From assembly GCA_016741995.1 (NCBI GenBank), contig JACVCO010000004.1, positions 124,001-188,000 of the forward strand: a DNA stretch of 64,000 nucleotides, read 5' to 3'. The DNA comes from Hydrogenophaga sp. (GTDB lineage: Bacteria > Pseudomonadota > Gammaproteobacteria > Burkholderiales > Burkholderiaceae_C). A model generated the notes under the pieces. That model searched no databases. It had not been told where the DNA came from and saw nothing but the letters and a program-made list of their open reading frames with translations. Positions 14,039-23,087 of this stretch are shown here, in pieces. Every line of letters begins with the position of its first letter. Within the stretch, counting starts at the first letter, position 1. Made by a program: the position numbers and the translations under genes.

Positions 14039-16014
14039 ACGACCTGGCCGACGGCTACCACCTGATGCTCGACGCGATGGCGCGCGGGGTAGAGCCGGAT
14101 TCCAACCTGCCGGTGGACGAGTGGGCCGACGAGCACGCGATCATCCCCAAGGAAACCGGCGCGTCGGAGCCAGGTCGGTACCGAACCTCGCGCACACCTC
14201 ACGCTCGCGCGCCGTCACGCGCGCTCAGTTCGGACCACCCATGCAAGCGCGTGGTGGTCATGGGCGCGTCTCAGATGCTAAAGACACAGGTGGCCCTGAA
14301 CTTCCTGGGAGAGACGGTCCATCAAAGGCCGAAGAACTTCTTGTGGGTGGTGCCGACTGGCAAGTTGCACAAGCGCGCGGCGGCGCGCATCGACAAGGTA
14401 GTGGCGGCAACCGAGGTGTTGCGCGCACGCTTTGCGAAGCCCACCTCGCGAACCTCAACCAACAACAATGACATCAAGGCCTATCCGGGGGGCGCGCTGT
14501 ACATCGCCACCGCTGGGGCGGCAGCCAACCTCTCCGAACTGGCAGTCACCTACGTGGTGTACGACGAGGTCGATCGCAGCCGGGAGAACGTTGGCGGCGA
14601 GGGCGATCCGCGCGAACTGGTGGAGACCCGCCAGACCAGCCACGAACGCGACCGCAAGAGCTACTACCCCAGTTCGCCCACGATCGAAGGCGAGTCTGCG
14701 ATAGAGACACTTTTCAAGCTGGGGACCCAGCGAGAGGCTATGGCCGAGTGCATTCACTGCGGCCATGCGCAGGAGTTGGACTTCTTTCGGCTGATCTCCA
14801 GCGACGATGGCAAACGGGTGATGTACCCATGCGTGTCCTGCGGAGGGCTTCACGAAGAGGGCGACAAGCCGCGCATGTTTGCACGCGGGCTCTGGAGCGA
14901 AGGCGTTCCAGGTGATGGAGAGACTGAGAGCTTTCACATCTCCGCGATGTTCCTGCCCTATGGTTGGTTGCCCTGGATAGCGCTCAAGCGGCAGTACGAC
15001 TCAGCCAAAGCGAAGCTGGAGGAGGGCAGCGAGGAGGCCATGATCGTGTTCTACAACACGCGACTGGCGCTGGTCTGGGCACGCACAAAGGAGACCACCA
15101 AGTACGACGCGCTGATGGCTCGGGCAGAAGACTACAAGCTTGGGACGGTGCCGGCCGGCGGCTTGATGCTCACTGGCGCGATCGATACCCAGACCCACCG
15201 CCTTGAACTCAAGGTGGTCGCATGGGGCGAGGGCATGGAGTGCTGGGTGGTCGATTACCAAGTGATCCATGGTGACCCCTCGGACCCCGCCACCTGGGAG
15301 CGAGCCGACGAGATCCTTCGCGGCCGATACCGGCACGACAGCGGCGCCCTGCTCACGGTCAGCGCGGTGTTCGTCGACTCCGGTGGATCGAATACGCAGG
15401 ACGTGTACGCATTCACCTCAGCGAGGAAGCGTCGAAACGTCTTCGCCATCAAGGGCGCGAGTCGGCCCAATCGCCCGATCCTTGCCGCCAAGCCGTCGTT
15501 CGTCGATGTCAACTGGCGTGGGAAAACGGAGCCCCGCGGTGCGCAGCTCTGGTACATCGGAACGGATACCGGCAAAGACTACCTGCAGGCCCGCTGGAAC
15601 CGCGCGAGCGGTCCTGGTGCGGTGCACTTTTCCGTTGATCTGCCGGAGGCCTACTACAAGGGCCTGACCGCCGAGTACCGAACCCACGGCTACCGGCGCG
15701 GGCGCAAGGTCAGTTGGTGGGAGCAGAAGAAGGGCGAGCCCAACGAGCCGCTCGACCTCATGAACTACAACCTGGCCGCCGCGCACTACCTTGGCCTGCA
15801 CAAGAAGAGTGACACCGCTTGGCAAATGCTGCGCAACAGGCTCGCCCCCGAACTCGATCTGTTCGGTGAATCTCAGGCGGCGAGCGTCTCAGTTGAACGC
15901 CCGACAAGTCCTCCGCGCGCCGACAGCTCAGCCCAGCCGCCTAGCCCCGTTGCGCCGTCACGAGAGACATCGACGCCGCGTGCCTCGCGTTCCAACTTCA
16001 GCCGTGAGTGGTGA
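14035..16014 (+). CDS. Terminase large subunit (GpA-like)
   Basis: VVVMGASQMLKTQVALNFLGETVHQRPKNFLWVVPTG...; GpA family pattern. Confidence 0.9.
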   Translation: MNDLADGYHLMLDAMARGVEPDSNLPVDEWADEHAIIPKETGASEPGRYRTSRTPHARAPSRALSSDHPCKRVVVMGASQMLKTQVALNFLGETVHQRPKNFLWVVPTGKLHKRAAARIDKVVAATEVLRARFAKPTSRTSTNNNDIKAYPGGALYIATAGAAANLSELAVTYVVYDEVDRSRENVGGEGDPRELVETRQTSHERDRKSYYPSSPTIEGESAIETLFKLGTQREAMAECIHCGHAQELDFFRLISSDDGKRVMYPCVSCGGLHEEGDKPRMFARGLWSEGVPGDGETESFHISAMFLPYGWLPWIALKRQYDSAKAKLEEGSEEAMIVFYNTRLALVWARTKETTKYDALMARAEDYKLGTVPAGGLMLTGAIDTQTHRLELKVVAWGEGMECWVVDYQVIHGDPSDPATWERADEILRGRYRHDSGALLTVSAVFVDSGGSNTQDVYAFTSARKRRNVFAIKGASRPNRPILAAKPSFVDVNWRGKTEPRGAQLWYIGTDTGKDYLQARWNRASGPGAVHFSVDLPEAYYKGLTAEYRTHGYRRGRKVSWWEQKKGEPNEPLDLMNYNLAAAHYLGLHKKSDTAWQMLRNRLAPELDLFGESQAASVSVERPTSPPRADSSAQPPSPVAPSRETSTPRASRSNFSREW

Positions 16015-16018
16015 TCCC

Positions 16019-16411
16019 ATGCCCAGCCCGCACCCCCAACTCGACAAGCTCATCGAACAAGACCCGGATTTGGTGGACCGGATCTTCGAGTACCTCATTG
16101 CCGAATTCCCGCAGATCCGTGGCAAGGCCGACGAGTTGAAGGCCTCCGTGCGCGACGAGTTTCAGGGCGAGGAGTGCTACATCCGCGGGCGTTCACTTAC
16201 GGAGCGACAGGAAAGAGTGCAGCAGGTCCTGGCCTTGTTCAATGGTCGCAATGGACGAGAGGTCGCTCGCCGACTCAACATCGGAAAGACCACGGTCTAC
16301 CGGATCGTCAAACAGGCGGGAGGGACAGCCCGTCCCGAAATTCCTGGAAGTGGAACTGGGCGGCCGTTACGGTCGGCCACCGCGACCAAGAGTCCGAAGC
16401 CCACTGAGTAA
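16019..16411 (+). CDS. Mor/C-type transcription activator-like protein
   Basis: C-terminus RVQQVLALFNGRNGREVARRLNIGKTTVYRIVKQ resembles the Mor HTH. Confidence 0.65.
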   Translation: MPSPHPQLDKLIEQDPDLVDRIFEYLIAEFPQIRGKADELKASVRDEFQGEECYIRGRSLTERQERVQQVLALFNGRNGREVARRLNIGKTTVYRIVKQAGGTARPEIPGSGTGRPLRSATATKSPKPTE

Positions 16412-16425
16412 CCGGAGCCACATCC

Positions 16426-16638
16426 ATGTCATTCACCACCGCCGATCTCCAAGCCATCGACGCGGCAATCGCCAGCGGCGAGCTGACTGTGAGCCATAAC
16501 GGCCGCACGGTGACCTACCGATCCATGGACGACCTCATGAAAGCGCGCGCCACCATCGTGGCCGAACTGGCCGGTGCGCAGAGCGGCCGCACCGGAGGTC
16601 CGCATCGCTTCACCTTCTCAACGGCGCGGGAGTGCTGA
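16426..16638 (+). CDS. gpW-like head-tail joining protein
   Basis: MSFTTADLQAIDAAIASGELTVSHNGRTVTYRSMDDLMKARATI; between terminase and portal. Confidence 0.75.
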   Translation: MSFTTADLQAIDAAIASGELTVSHNGRTVTYRSMDDLMKARATIVAELAGAQSGRTGGPHRFTFSTAREC

Positions 16639-16639
16639 G

Positions 16640-18364
16640 ATGTCCAACCTGCTAGACAAGGCCATTGGCTTCTTCAACCCGATGGCGGGCCTGCGGCGCC
16701 ACCACATGCGCGAGGTGCTCACCCGGGCATACGAGGGCGCCAGCAAGCGCGATGGCTGGCGCCCGAAACGCCCTGGGGCGAGTGCCAACACCGATCACGC
16801 CATGGATGGGCGCGAGTTGCGAACCCGTTCGCGTGCGCTGGTTCAGAACGTCCCCTACATCGCCCAGGGACTGCGTTCCCTGGTGGCCAACGTGGTGGGG
16901 ACCGGGATCGTGCCCAACTGGATGGGGGCAAATGCCGAGAAGCTCAATGAGGCATGGGCGAAGTGGGTGAGCGAAGCAGATGCAGACGGGCGCCTTGACC
17001 TCTACGGCATGCAGGCTGCGGCCTACCGCGCGATGGAACAGGATGGCGAGGTGCTCATCCGTCTGCGCCCGCGTCGCGTCAGCGATGGCCTCACGGTACC
17101 GCTGCAGCTGCAGCTGCTGGAAATCGACTGGCTGGATGCATCGCGCGCGGGCCGCAGCGAACGCGGCGGCAACACCATCGTCAATGGCATCGAGTACGAC
17201 TCGCTGGGGCGGGTTGCAGGCTACTGGCTCTACGACCAGCATCCCGGTGAGACGACCACGCTCGCGCGCGCGCGTAGCACCAGCCACTTCGTGCACGCCG
17301 ACAACATCATTCACCTATTCACCCCGGAGCGCCCCGGCCAGGGCAGGGGCTTCCCGCGTGTGGCGCCTGTGATCGCGCGCGTGCGTGACTTTCAGGTGTA
17401 CGAAGACGCCGAGTTGCAGCGCAAGAACCTTGAGTCGCGTCTGTCCGTGCTGGCCTCGGGTGACGTGCAGTTGCTGGGGCAGAACCAGGAGGTGGCGAAC
17501 CCGGAGAAGACCGACGAGCTGGGTGCCTTGGCGGGAGGCAACATCATCCAGTTGCCTACGGGGATGAACATCTCGGTGGTCGAACCCAAGGCCGCGCCCG
17601 GCTACGTCGAGTACTCGAAGTGGCAGCTGCATCTCATCGCCGCGGGCTTTGGAGTGACCTATGAAATGATGACCGGCGATGTGAGCCAAGTGAACTTCAG
17701 CGGCATGCGCGGGCGACGCTTGGACTTCCGCCGCGAAGCCGAGATGACGCAGTGGACCTTGCTGGTCCCGCGCCTGTGCGACCGGATTTGTCGCGCGTTC
17801 GCTGACGCCGCTGCGCTCGCAGGCCTGGTCGACGCGCCGAACTACAAGGTAGATCACGCAACGCCAAAGTGGGACTACGTCAACCCCGATCAGGACGTGA
17901 AGGCCGACCTGAACGAGATCGCCGGCGGCCTCTCCAGCATCAGCGAGAAGCTACGTCGACGCGGGTACAAGCCAGATGCCGTGTTCCAGGAGATGGCGGG
18001 CGACGTCAAGAAGTTGCGCGAACTCGGCTTGCTGGACGTGCTGATGATGTTGCAGAAGGGTCGAGCCATGGCCGAAGGCATGACAGAAGGTGGCGGCGCG
18101 GCGGCCTCGGGAGACCCGCGTCAGTCGTCCGGGGGTAGCTCTCAGACACAGACTGCGGAGGCTCCAGACAACAAGGCGGTGGCCGATGCCTATGGTGTCC
18201 TGGTGCGAGCCGGAGCGATCACGCCACAGATGGACGATGAAGTTCTTCTGCGCGGTTTGATGGACCTGCCTAAAGCAGGGGCCGCAGTGAAGCAAGCGTG
18301 GACAGAAGACGGAGGCGTGCGCAGGCCGATCACGATTGCGGAGACGGTGGCAGCCGCGAAATAG
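16640..18364 (+). CDS. Phage portal protein (lambda family)
   Basis: ARAYEGASKRDGW..TRSRALVQNVPYIAQGLRSLVANVVGTGIVP; YEMMTGDVSQVNFSGMR. Confidence 0.92.
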   Translation: MSNLLDKAIGFFNPMAGLRRHHMREVLTRAYEGASKRDGWRPKRPGASANTDHAMDGRELRTRSRALVQNVPYIAQGLRSLVANVVGTGIVPNWMGANAEKLNEAWAKWVSEADADGRLDLYGMQAAAYRAMEQDGEVLIRLRPRRVSDGLTVPLQLQLLEIDWLDASRAGRSERGGNTIVNGIEYDSLGRVAGYWLYDQHPGETTTLARARSTSHFVHADNIIHLFTPERPGQGRGFPRVAPVIARVRDFQVYEDAELQRKNLESRLSVLASGDVQLLGQNQEVANPEKTDELGALAGGNIIQLPTGMNISVVEPKAAPGYVEYSKWQLHLIAAGFGVTYEMMTGDVSQVNFSGMRGRRLDFRREAEMTQWTLLVPRLCDRICRAFADAAALAGLVDAPNYKVDHATPKWDYVNPDQDVKADLNEIAGGLSSISEKLRRRGYKPDAVFQEMAGDVKKLRELGLLDVLMMLQKGRAMAEGMTEGGGAAASGDPRQSSGGSSQTQTAEAPDNKAVADAYGVLVRAGAITPQMDDEVLLRGLMDLPKAGAAVKQAWTEDGGVRRPITIAETVAAAK

Positions 18365-18412
18365 TTTCACGTTTCCTAAAAGTGGGACAGGTGGCTGGGC
18401 AAAGTCCCGGCC

Positions 18413-20524
18413 ATGCCTCAAACCTCAGCACTTCAGACGCGCCGTGACGAGATGCCCCTCGCGGGGCGATCGATGGCGCTGCGCGACTTCCACCGTGCCG
18501 AGGCTGCCTCGGACGGAGCTGACGCACCACTGGCCACTGCCAGTCTGGTGTTCACAGCTGGCGCCGCGGTGCGGCGCTACGACTGGTACCGCGACCGAGC
18601 CTACCTTGAGCAGCTCGTTGTCGAAGAGAGTGCCATCCGCATGGAGCGCCTCAGCCGCGGCGCACCGCTGCTCAACACCCACAGCTCCTGGGACCTGGAA
18701 GCGCAGCTTGGCGTCGTCGAGAACCCGTCGATCTCAGGCGGTGAGGGCCTGTGCGATGTGACCTTCTCGCGCCGACCTTCGGTGGCCGGTTACGTGCAAG
18801 ACGTTGCCGACGGAATCATCCGAAACGTCTCCGTGGGTTATGTGCGCCACCGCGTCGAGATGGTGGCCCCTGCCGAAGAGAACGGCGTCTGGGTGTACCG
18901 AGTTGTGGACTGGGAGCCCTACGAAGTCTCGCTCGTACCCATCCCCGCCGACATGGACTGCCAGGTGCGCAGCGATCGGCCCGCCGAGTCCGTGCAGGCG
19001 GACCGCACCTTCCCTTGCGAGTTCATCGAAGTCCGACAGATCACTGAATCGCCCGCGGTGGGCGTCTCCGCCGAAGTCAACCCCGAAAGGAACCGTTCCA
19101 TGCCTCAAGCAAATGCCGCCGGCGGCAACGCTGCCGCGACCGCCAGCGAAACGCAGCAGCGTGCCGAAACCCAAGCTGCTGTCACAACCTCGGCTTCCAG
19201 CACCGAGACCACGGTGCAGGCCGATGCTGCAGGCGCCGCTGCCACGCAACGTGCGGCCGACATCAACGACCTTTGCGTGCGCCACAACGTGGCCCACCTC
19301 GCCGCTGGCTTGATTCGCGGTGGCCAGACCGTCGAGCAGGCGCGCGCCGCCATCCTCGACGAGATCGCGCACCGCGATGCCGTCGCCGGTGGACACCGCA
19401 ACGTGCGCGTGGAGACCGTGCGGGACGAGACCCAAGTGCGCATGGCCGGCATCGAACAGGCAATCCTGCACCGAGTCGCCGCGACCACGCAGCTCGACGA
19501 CAACGGCCGCCAGTACCGCGGCATGTCGTTGCTGGAGATGGGCCGCGAGTTCCTCGAAGCCCTCGGCCAGAACACCCGTGGCATGGACCGCCTCACCCTG
19601 GCCACGCGCATGCTGACCTACCGCGCGCCGGGCTATCACACGACGTCCGACTTCCCCTCGCTGTTTGCGAACGTGGCCAACAAGCGGCTGCGCAACGCCT
19701 ACGAGGAGAACCCCGGCACCTACGCCATCTGGGCACGCCGCGCGCCCAACGCGCCCGACTTCAAGAACATCAACGTGGTTCAGCTTTCCGGAGCGCCCGA
19801 ACTGCTGCAAACCAACGAACATGGCGAGTTCAAGTACGGCACCATGCGGGACGGCGCCGAGACCTACGCGGTGGTGACTTATGGCCGCATCGTGGCGCTC
19901 ACCCGGCAGGCCATCATCAACGATGACCTGCGTGGTTTCGATCGTCTTGTCTCGGCCTTCGGCGCTTCCGCCCGCCGCCTGGAGAACCGCACCGTCTACG
20001 CCCAGCTGACGGCAAACGCCGCGTTGGCCGATGGCACGGCGCTGTTCCACGCCGATCACGCGAACCTGGGCACGGGCGGCGGCTCCGCGCTGTCCATCAC
20101 CAGCCTGACCTCGGGCCGTACCGCGGTCCGCAAGCAGAAGGGCCTGCAGAGCGAAGAGCTCAACATCGTGCCGTCGTACCTCATCGTGCCTGCGGCGCTG
20201 GAGCAAACCGCGTACCAGCTCACGAGCAGCCAGTACGTACCGGCCACCAAGGGTGAGATCAACGAATTCCGCACCGGCGGTCGCACTGCGCTCGAACCTG
20301 TCGTCGAGCCGCTGCTCGACAGTTCCAGCGCCACGGCCTGGTACCTGGCCGCGCAGAACTCGCAGATCGACACCGTCGAGTACGCCTACCTGGACGGCGC
20401 CGAAGGCCCGGTGATCGAGAGCGAGCTGGGCTTCGAAGTTGACGGCGTTTCCTACAAGTGCCGTCTCGACTTCGCTGCCAAGGCGGTCGACTTCCGCGGC
20501 ATCTACAAGGCCAACGGCGCCTGA
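18413..20524 (+). CDS. Prohead protease-major capsid protein fusion
   Basis: N-terminal prohead protease segment (IIRNVSVGYVRHRVEM..VVDWEPYEVSLVPIPAD), Ala/Gln-rich linker, C-terminal Mu-like capsid segment. Confidence 0.85.
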   Translation: MPQTSALQTRRDEMPLAGRSMALRDFHRAEAASDGADAPLATASLVFTAGAAVRRYDWYRDRAYLEQLVVEESAIRMERLSRGAPLLNTHSSWDLEAQLGVVENPSISGGEGLCDVTFSRRPSVAGYVQDVADGIIRNVSVGYVRHRVEMVAPAEENGVWVYRVVDWEPYEVSLVPIPADMDCQVRSDRPAESVQADRTFPCEFIEVRQITESPAVGVSAEVNPERNRSMPQANAAGGNAAATASETQQRAETQAAVTTSASSTETTVQADAAGAAATQRAADINDLCVRHNVAHLAAGLIRGGQTVEQARAAILDEIAHRDAVAGGHRNVRVETVRDETQVRMAGIEQAILHRVAATTQLDDNGRQYRGMSLLEMGREFLEALGQNTRGMDRLTLATRMLTYRAPGYHTTSDFPSLFANVANKRLRNAYEENPGTYAIWARRAPNAPDFKNINVVQLSGAPELLQTNEHGEFKYGTMRDGAETYAVVTYGRIVALTRQAIINDDLRGFDRLVSAFGASARRLENRTVYAQLTANAALADGTALFHADHANLGTGGGSALSITSLTSGRTAVRKQKGLQSEELNIVPSYLIVPAALEQTAYQLTSSQYVPATKGEINEFRTGGRTALEPVVEPLLDSSSATAWYLAAQNSQIDTVEYAYLDGAEGPVIESELGFEVDGVSYKCRLDFAAKAVDFRGIYKANGA

Positions 20525-20586
20525 TGACCTGAGGGCCAGCCAAGCGCTGGCCCTTGCCTCCACTCTTCTCTTCACAAGGAACCACC

Positions 20587-20946
20587 ATGAAGAACATCGT
20601 GCAAGCCGGCAAGGTCATCCCCTTCACCGCCGGTGCCAACGTCGTTTCCGGCCAGGTCGTGCGCATCGGCAACATCCTGGGCGTGGCCACCGCCGACGTG
20701 GCGAACGGTCAGCAAGGCCTGGCCGCGATCGACTGCGTTGCCACGGTCCCGAAGGTCTCGGCTGCCGTGATTGCCCCTGGCGAGTCCCTCACCTGGGACG
20801 CTTCCGCCGCTGCCTTCGACGACAACCTTGCCACGCCGGCGACCGGCGACGTGACTGGACCGGCCGCTGTCGCCTTCGAGGCGGCGGGCAACGGCGTGAC
20901 CAGCATCGCCGTGCGCCTCACCGGCGTGCCCGGCACGGTGGCCTGA
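20587..20946 (+). CDS. DUF2190-like capsid-associated protein
   Basis: MKNIVQAGKVIPFTAGANVVSGQVVRIGNILGVATADVANGQQGLAAIDCVATVPK. Confidence 0.75.
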   Translation: MKNIVQAGKVIPFTAGANVVSGQVVRIGNILGVATADVANGQQGLAAIDCVATVPKVSAAVIAPGESLTWDASAAAFDDNLATPATGDVTGPAAVAFEAAGNGVTSIAVRLTGVPGTVA

Positions 20947-20959
20947 TAGGGCACCGCTG

Positions 20960-21256
20960 ATGCCTGCTTCCTTCGCTGCCTTGGAGGACCGCGTCAATCG
21001 CGCTGTCCTCGGGCACTTATCCAACGCCATGGCGACCATCGGGGCGAGTACCGTGCCCGTGGTTATCGATCGTCTTTACATCGAGACGTTGGACGGCGAG
21101 GCAGCGGGGTACGCACCGGTGGTGCTGGGCAAGGATGTCGACCTCGTGGGTGTCGCGTACGGCACCACTGTCGTGGTGCATGGCATCGGCTACACGGTGA
21201 CCGCTGTCGAGCCGGATGGCACCGGACTCACGCGCCTTCAGCTGCGGAGAGCTTGA
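20960..21256 (+). CDS. Head-tail joining protein
   Basis: Position after DUF2190; MPASFAALEDRVNRAVLGHLSNAMATIG. Confidence 0.55.
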   Translation: MPASFAALEDRVNRAVLGHLSNAMATIGASTVPVVIDRLYIETLDGEAAGYAPVVLGKDVDLVGVAYGTTVVVHGIGYTVTAVEPDGTGLTRLQLRRA

Positions 21257-21257
21257 C

Positions 21258-21710
21258 GTGCCGCACGCCCAGCAACAGATCCTCGAAGCCATCAAGGCGG
21301 ACCTGCTCGGTGCGCCGCAGACTGCGGCCCAGGGCCGGGTGTTTGTCGATCGCGTCGATGCGCTGCAGCCCACCGAGCTGCCGGGCATCGTCATCGCGGA
21401 GGACGACGGCGGCGAGTCGATCGAGCCTCAGACCGTCCATGGCCTCCTGCGCCGCGAGTTGCTTGTCTCGGTCACCGGCGTGGTTTCCCACGGCATCACG
21501 GCAGCAGCGGATGCCCGCGAACTCGGCCTTCAGATCGAGAAGCGCCTGGCTGCGAGCACTGCGCTGCGCGCGCTGTGCAAGGGCGGCGTGCGGATCGCGA
21601 CAAGCCGGCACATCAACGCTGGCGATGCCGACCGCCTCATGGCGGCGCGCGAGCAGACGTGGCGCATGACCTACCTGGTCAGCCCCATCACCCCCGAAAC
21701 CATCTTCTGA
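21258..21710 (+). CDS. Tail completion/terminator-like protein
   Basis: GTG-start ORF VPHAQQQILEAIKADLLGAPQTAAQGRVFVDRVDAL; syntenic position. Confidence 0.5.
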   Translation: MPHAQQQILEAIKADLLGAPQTAAQGRVFVDRVDALQPTELPGIVIAEDDGGESIEPQTVHGLLRRELLVSVTGVVSHGITAAADARELGLQIEKRLAASTALRALCKGGVRIATSRHINAGDADRLMAAREQTWRMTYLVSPITPETIF

Positions 21711-21728
21711 ACCCCAACGGAGTCAACC

Positions 21729-22376
21729 ATGTCCGATCTCAACGTCTGGAGTAACGTCAAGGTGGCGGTTCAATCCGCCATCGCCGCACCGAAGATCATC
21801 GAATCCATCACCAAGGCCAACCCTGCTGTCGCGGAGATCGAGGCCCACGGCTATAGCGCTGGCGACCTCCTGTTGGTCAAGGTGTCTGGCGGCATGCGCG
21901 AACTCAACTACCGTGTGCTGGAGGTGCTCGCGGCGCCGTCGGTGGACACGGTCAGCCTGCGGGGTATCGATTCCACCGGCTTCTCTGACTTCGTTGCTGG
22001 CACCGTCGAGAGGCTCACCCTCGGTGCGGAATGCAGCACCCTGCAGGACTTTGCGCCCAGCGGCGGAGAAGCCGCGGGCATTCCGGTGGAGACCATTCAC
22101 ACGGACGACACCTTCGAGATCCCCGGCCGCCGTACGCCCTTGGTGATCACCTCCACGTCGCTGTGGCAAACGGCGGACCCTGCACTCGTGGCACTCAACG
22201 GGTTCGACGCCCGCAAGACCCCGGGCGCCGTGGAGGTGACCTTCGCCACCGGCAACCGCATGCTCTTCGCGGCCTACGCGAGCGCCAGCCTCGCGCCCGG
22301 TGGCGCGGCTGGCGGCCTGGTCACCACGCCGGTGAGCCTGCGTTTGCGTGGCCTGATCACCAACTACCCGAACTGA
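21729..22376 (+). CDS. Tail tube-like protein
   Basis: MSDLNVWSNVKVAVQSAIAAPKIIESITKANPAV; position before tail chaperones. Confidence 0.55.
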   Translation: MSDLNVWSNVKVAVQSAIAAPKIIESITKANPAVAEIEAHGYSAGDLLLVKVSGGMRELNYRVLEVLAAPSVDTVSLRGIDSTGFSDFVAGTVERLTLGAECSTLQDFAPSGGEAAGIPVETIHTDDTFEIPGRRTPLVITSTSLWQTADPALVALNGFDARKTPGAVEVTFATGNRMLFAAYASASLAPGGAAGGLVTTPVSLRLRGLITNYPN

Positions 22377-22380
22377 TCAC

Positions 22381-22752
22381 ATGGCACTGGTCAAGCGCAA
22401 TGCCGTCGAAGCGCCCACGCTCCGGAAAGAGACCGTCGAGATTCCCGAGATCGGCGGCGACGTGGTCGTGCGGGCCATGCTGCTCGGCGAGCGGTTGGAC
22501 ATTTTCGCAGAGCAAAAGCGCCTCGCGGTTCCTCGCGACGGCGAGTCCGAGGAAGACGCGCACGAGCGCGCCGGACGCCAGCTCATCGCGCCAACCCTGG
22601 CCTGCACTGTGCTGGATGCGGAGTCCAAACCTCTCTGGACAACGGCCGAGTGGAACGTGTTCGGTTCGCAGCACGCTGCCCGTGCCCTCCATCTCTTTCG
22701 CGTCGTCATGCGCCTCAGCGGTGGGTCCGTGGAGGACGTCCGAAAAAACTGA
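22381..22752 (+). CDS. Tail assembly chaperone (G-like)
   Basis: Position; ends at a frameshift-type heptamer immediately before the stop. Confidence 0.7.
   Translation: MALVKRNAVEAPTLRKETVEIPEIGGDVVVRAMLLGERLDIFAEQKRLAVPRDGESEEDAHERAGRQLIAPTLACTVLDAESKPLWTTAEWNVFGSQHAARALHLFRVVMRLSGGSVEDVRKN
22743..22749 (+). promoter_or_regulatory. Predicted -1 programmed frameshift site A AAA AAC
   Basis: cgA AAA AAC tga in frame with the upstream ORF; downstream ORF open in the -1 frame. Confidence 0.8.
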
Positions 22753-23087
22753 TGGCCCAACCGGAGCGGCGGCTGGCCTTCTTGCTTGCCGACCGGTTGG
22801 GACGCACGGTCGAGCAACTCGGGCGCGAGATGAGCGCCGAGGAGTTCCTGGAGTGGCAGGTGATGTACCAGGCAGAAGGCCTCACCCCCGGCGCACAGCG
22901 ACTGCGGCACGCCCAGCTTCTGGCAGCGATGCACAACGGCCCGCTGGGCCGACGCGACAAGACGCTGTGGAAGCCCGGCCAGTTCGTCAGCTCAGATCCC
23001 TGGCGTCGGGCGGCAGTTGTCGCTGCGCCCACGGCGGAATCCATTGCGGCACAGGTGGCCGCCATCAACGCGCGAATTGACCCATGA
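22752..23087 (+). CDS. Tail assembly chaperone T-like extension
   Basis: MAQPERRLAFLLADRLGRTVEQLGREMSAEEFLEWQVMYQAEG; -1 frame relative to 22381-22752. Confidence 0.7.
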   Translation: MAQPERRLAFLLADRLGRTVEQLGREMSAEEFLEWQVMYQAEGLTPGAQRLRHAQLLAAMHNGPLGRRDKTLWKPGQFVSSDPWRRAAVVAAPTAESIAAQVAAINARIDP

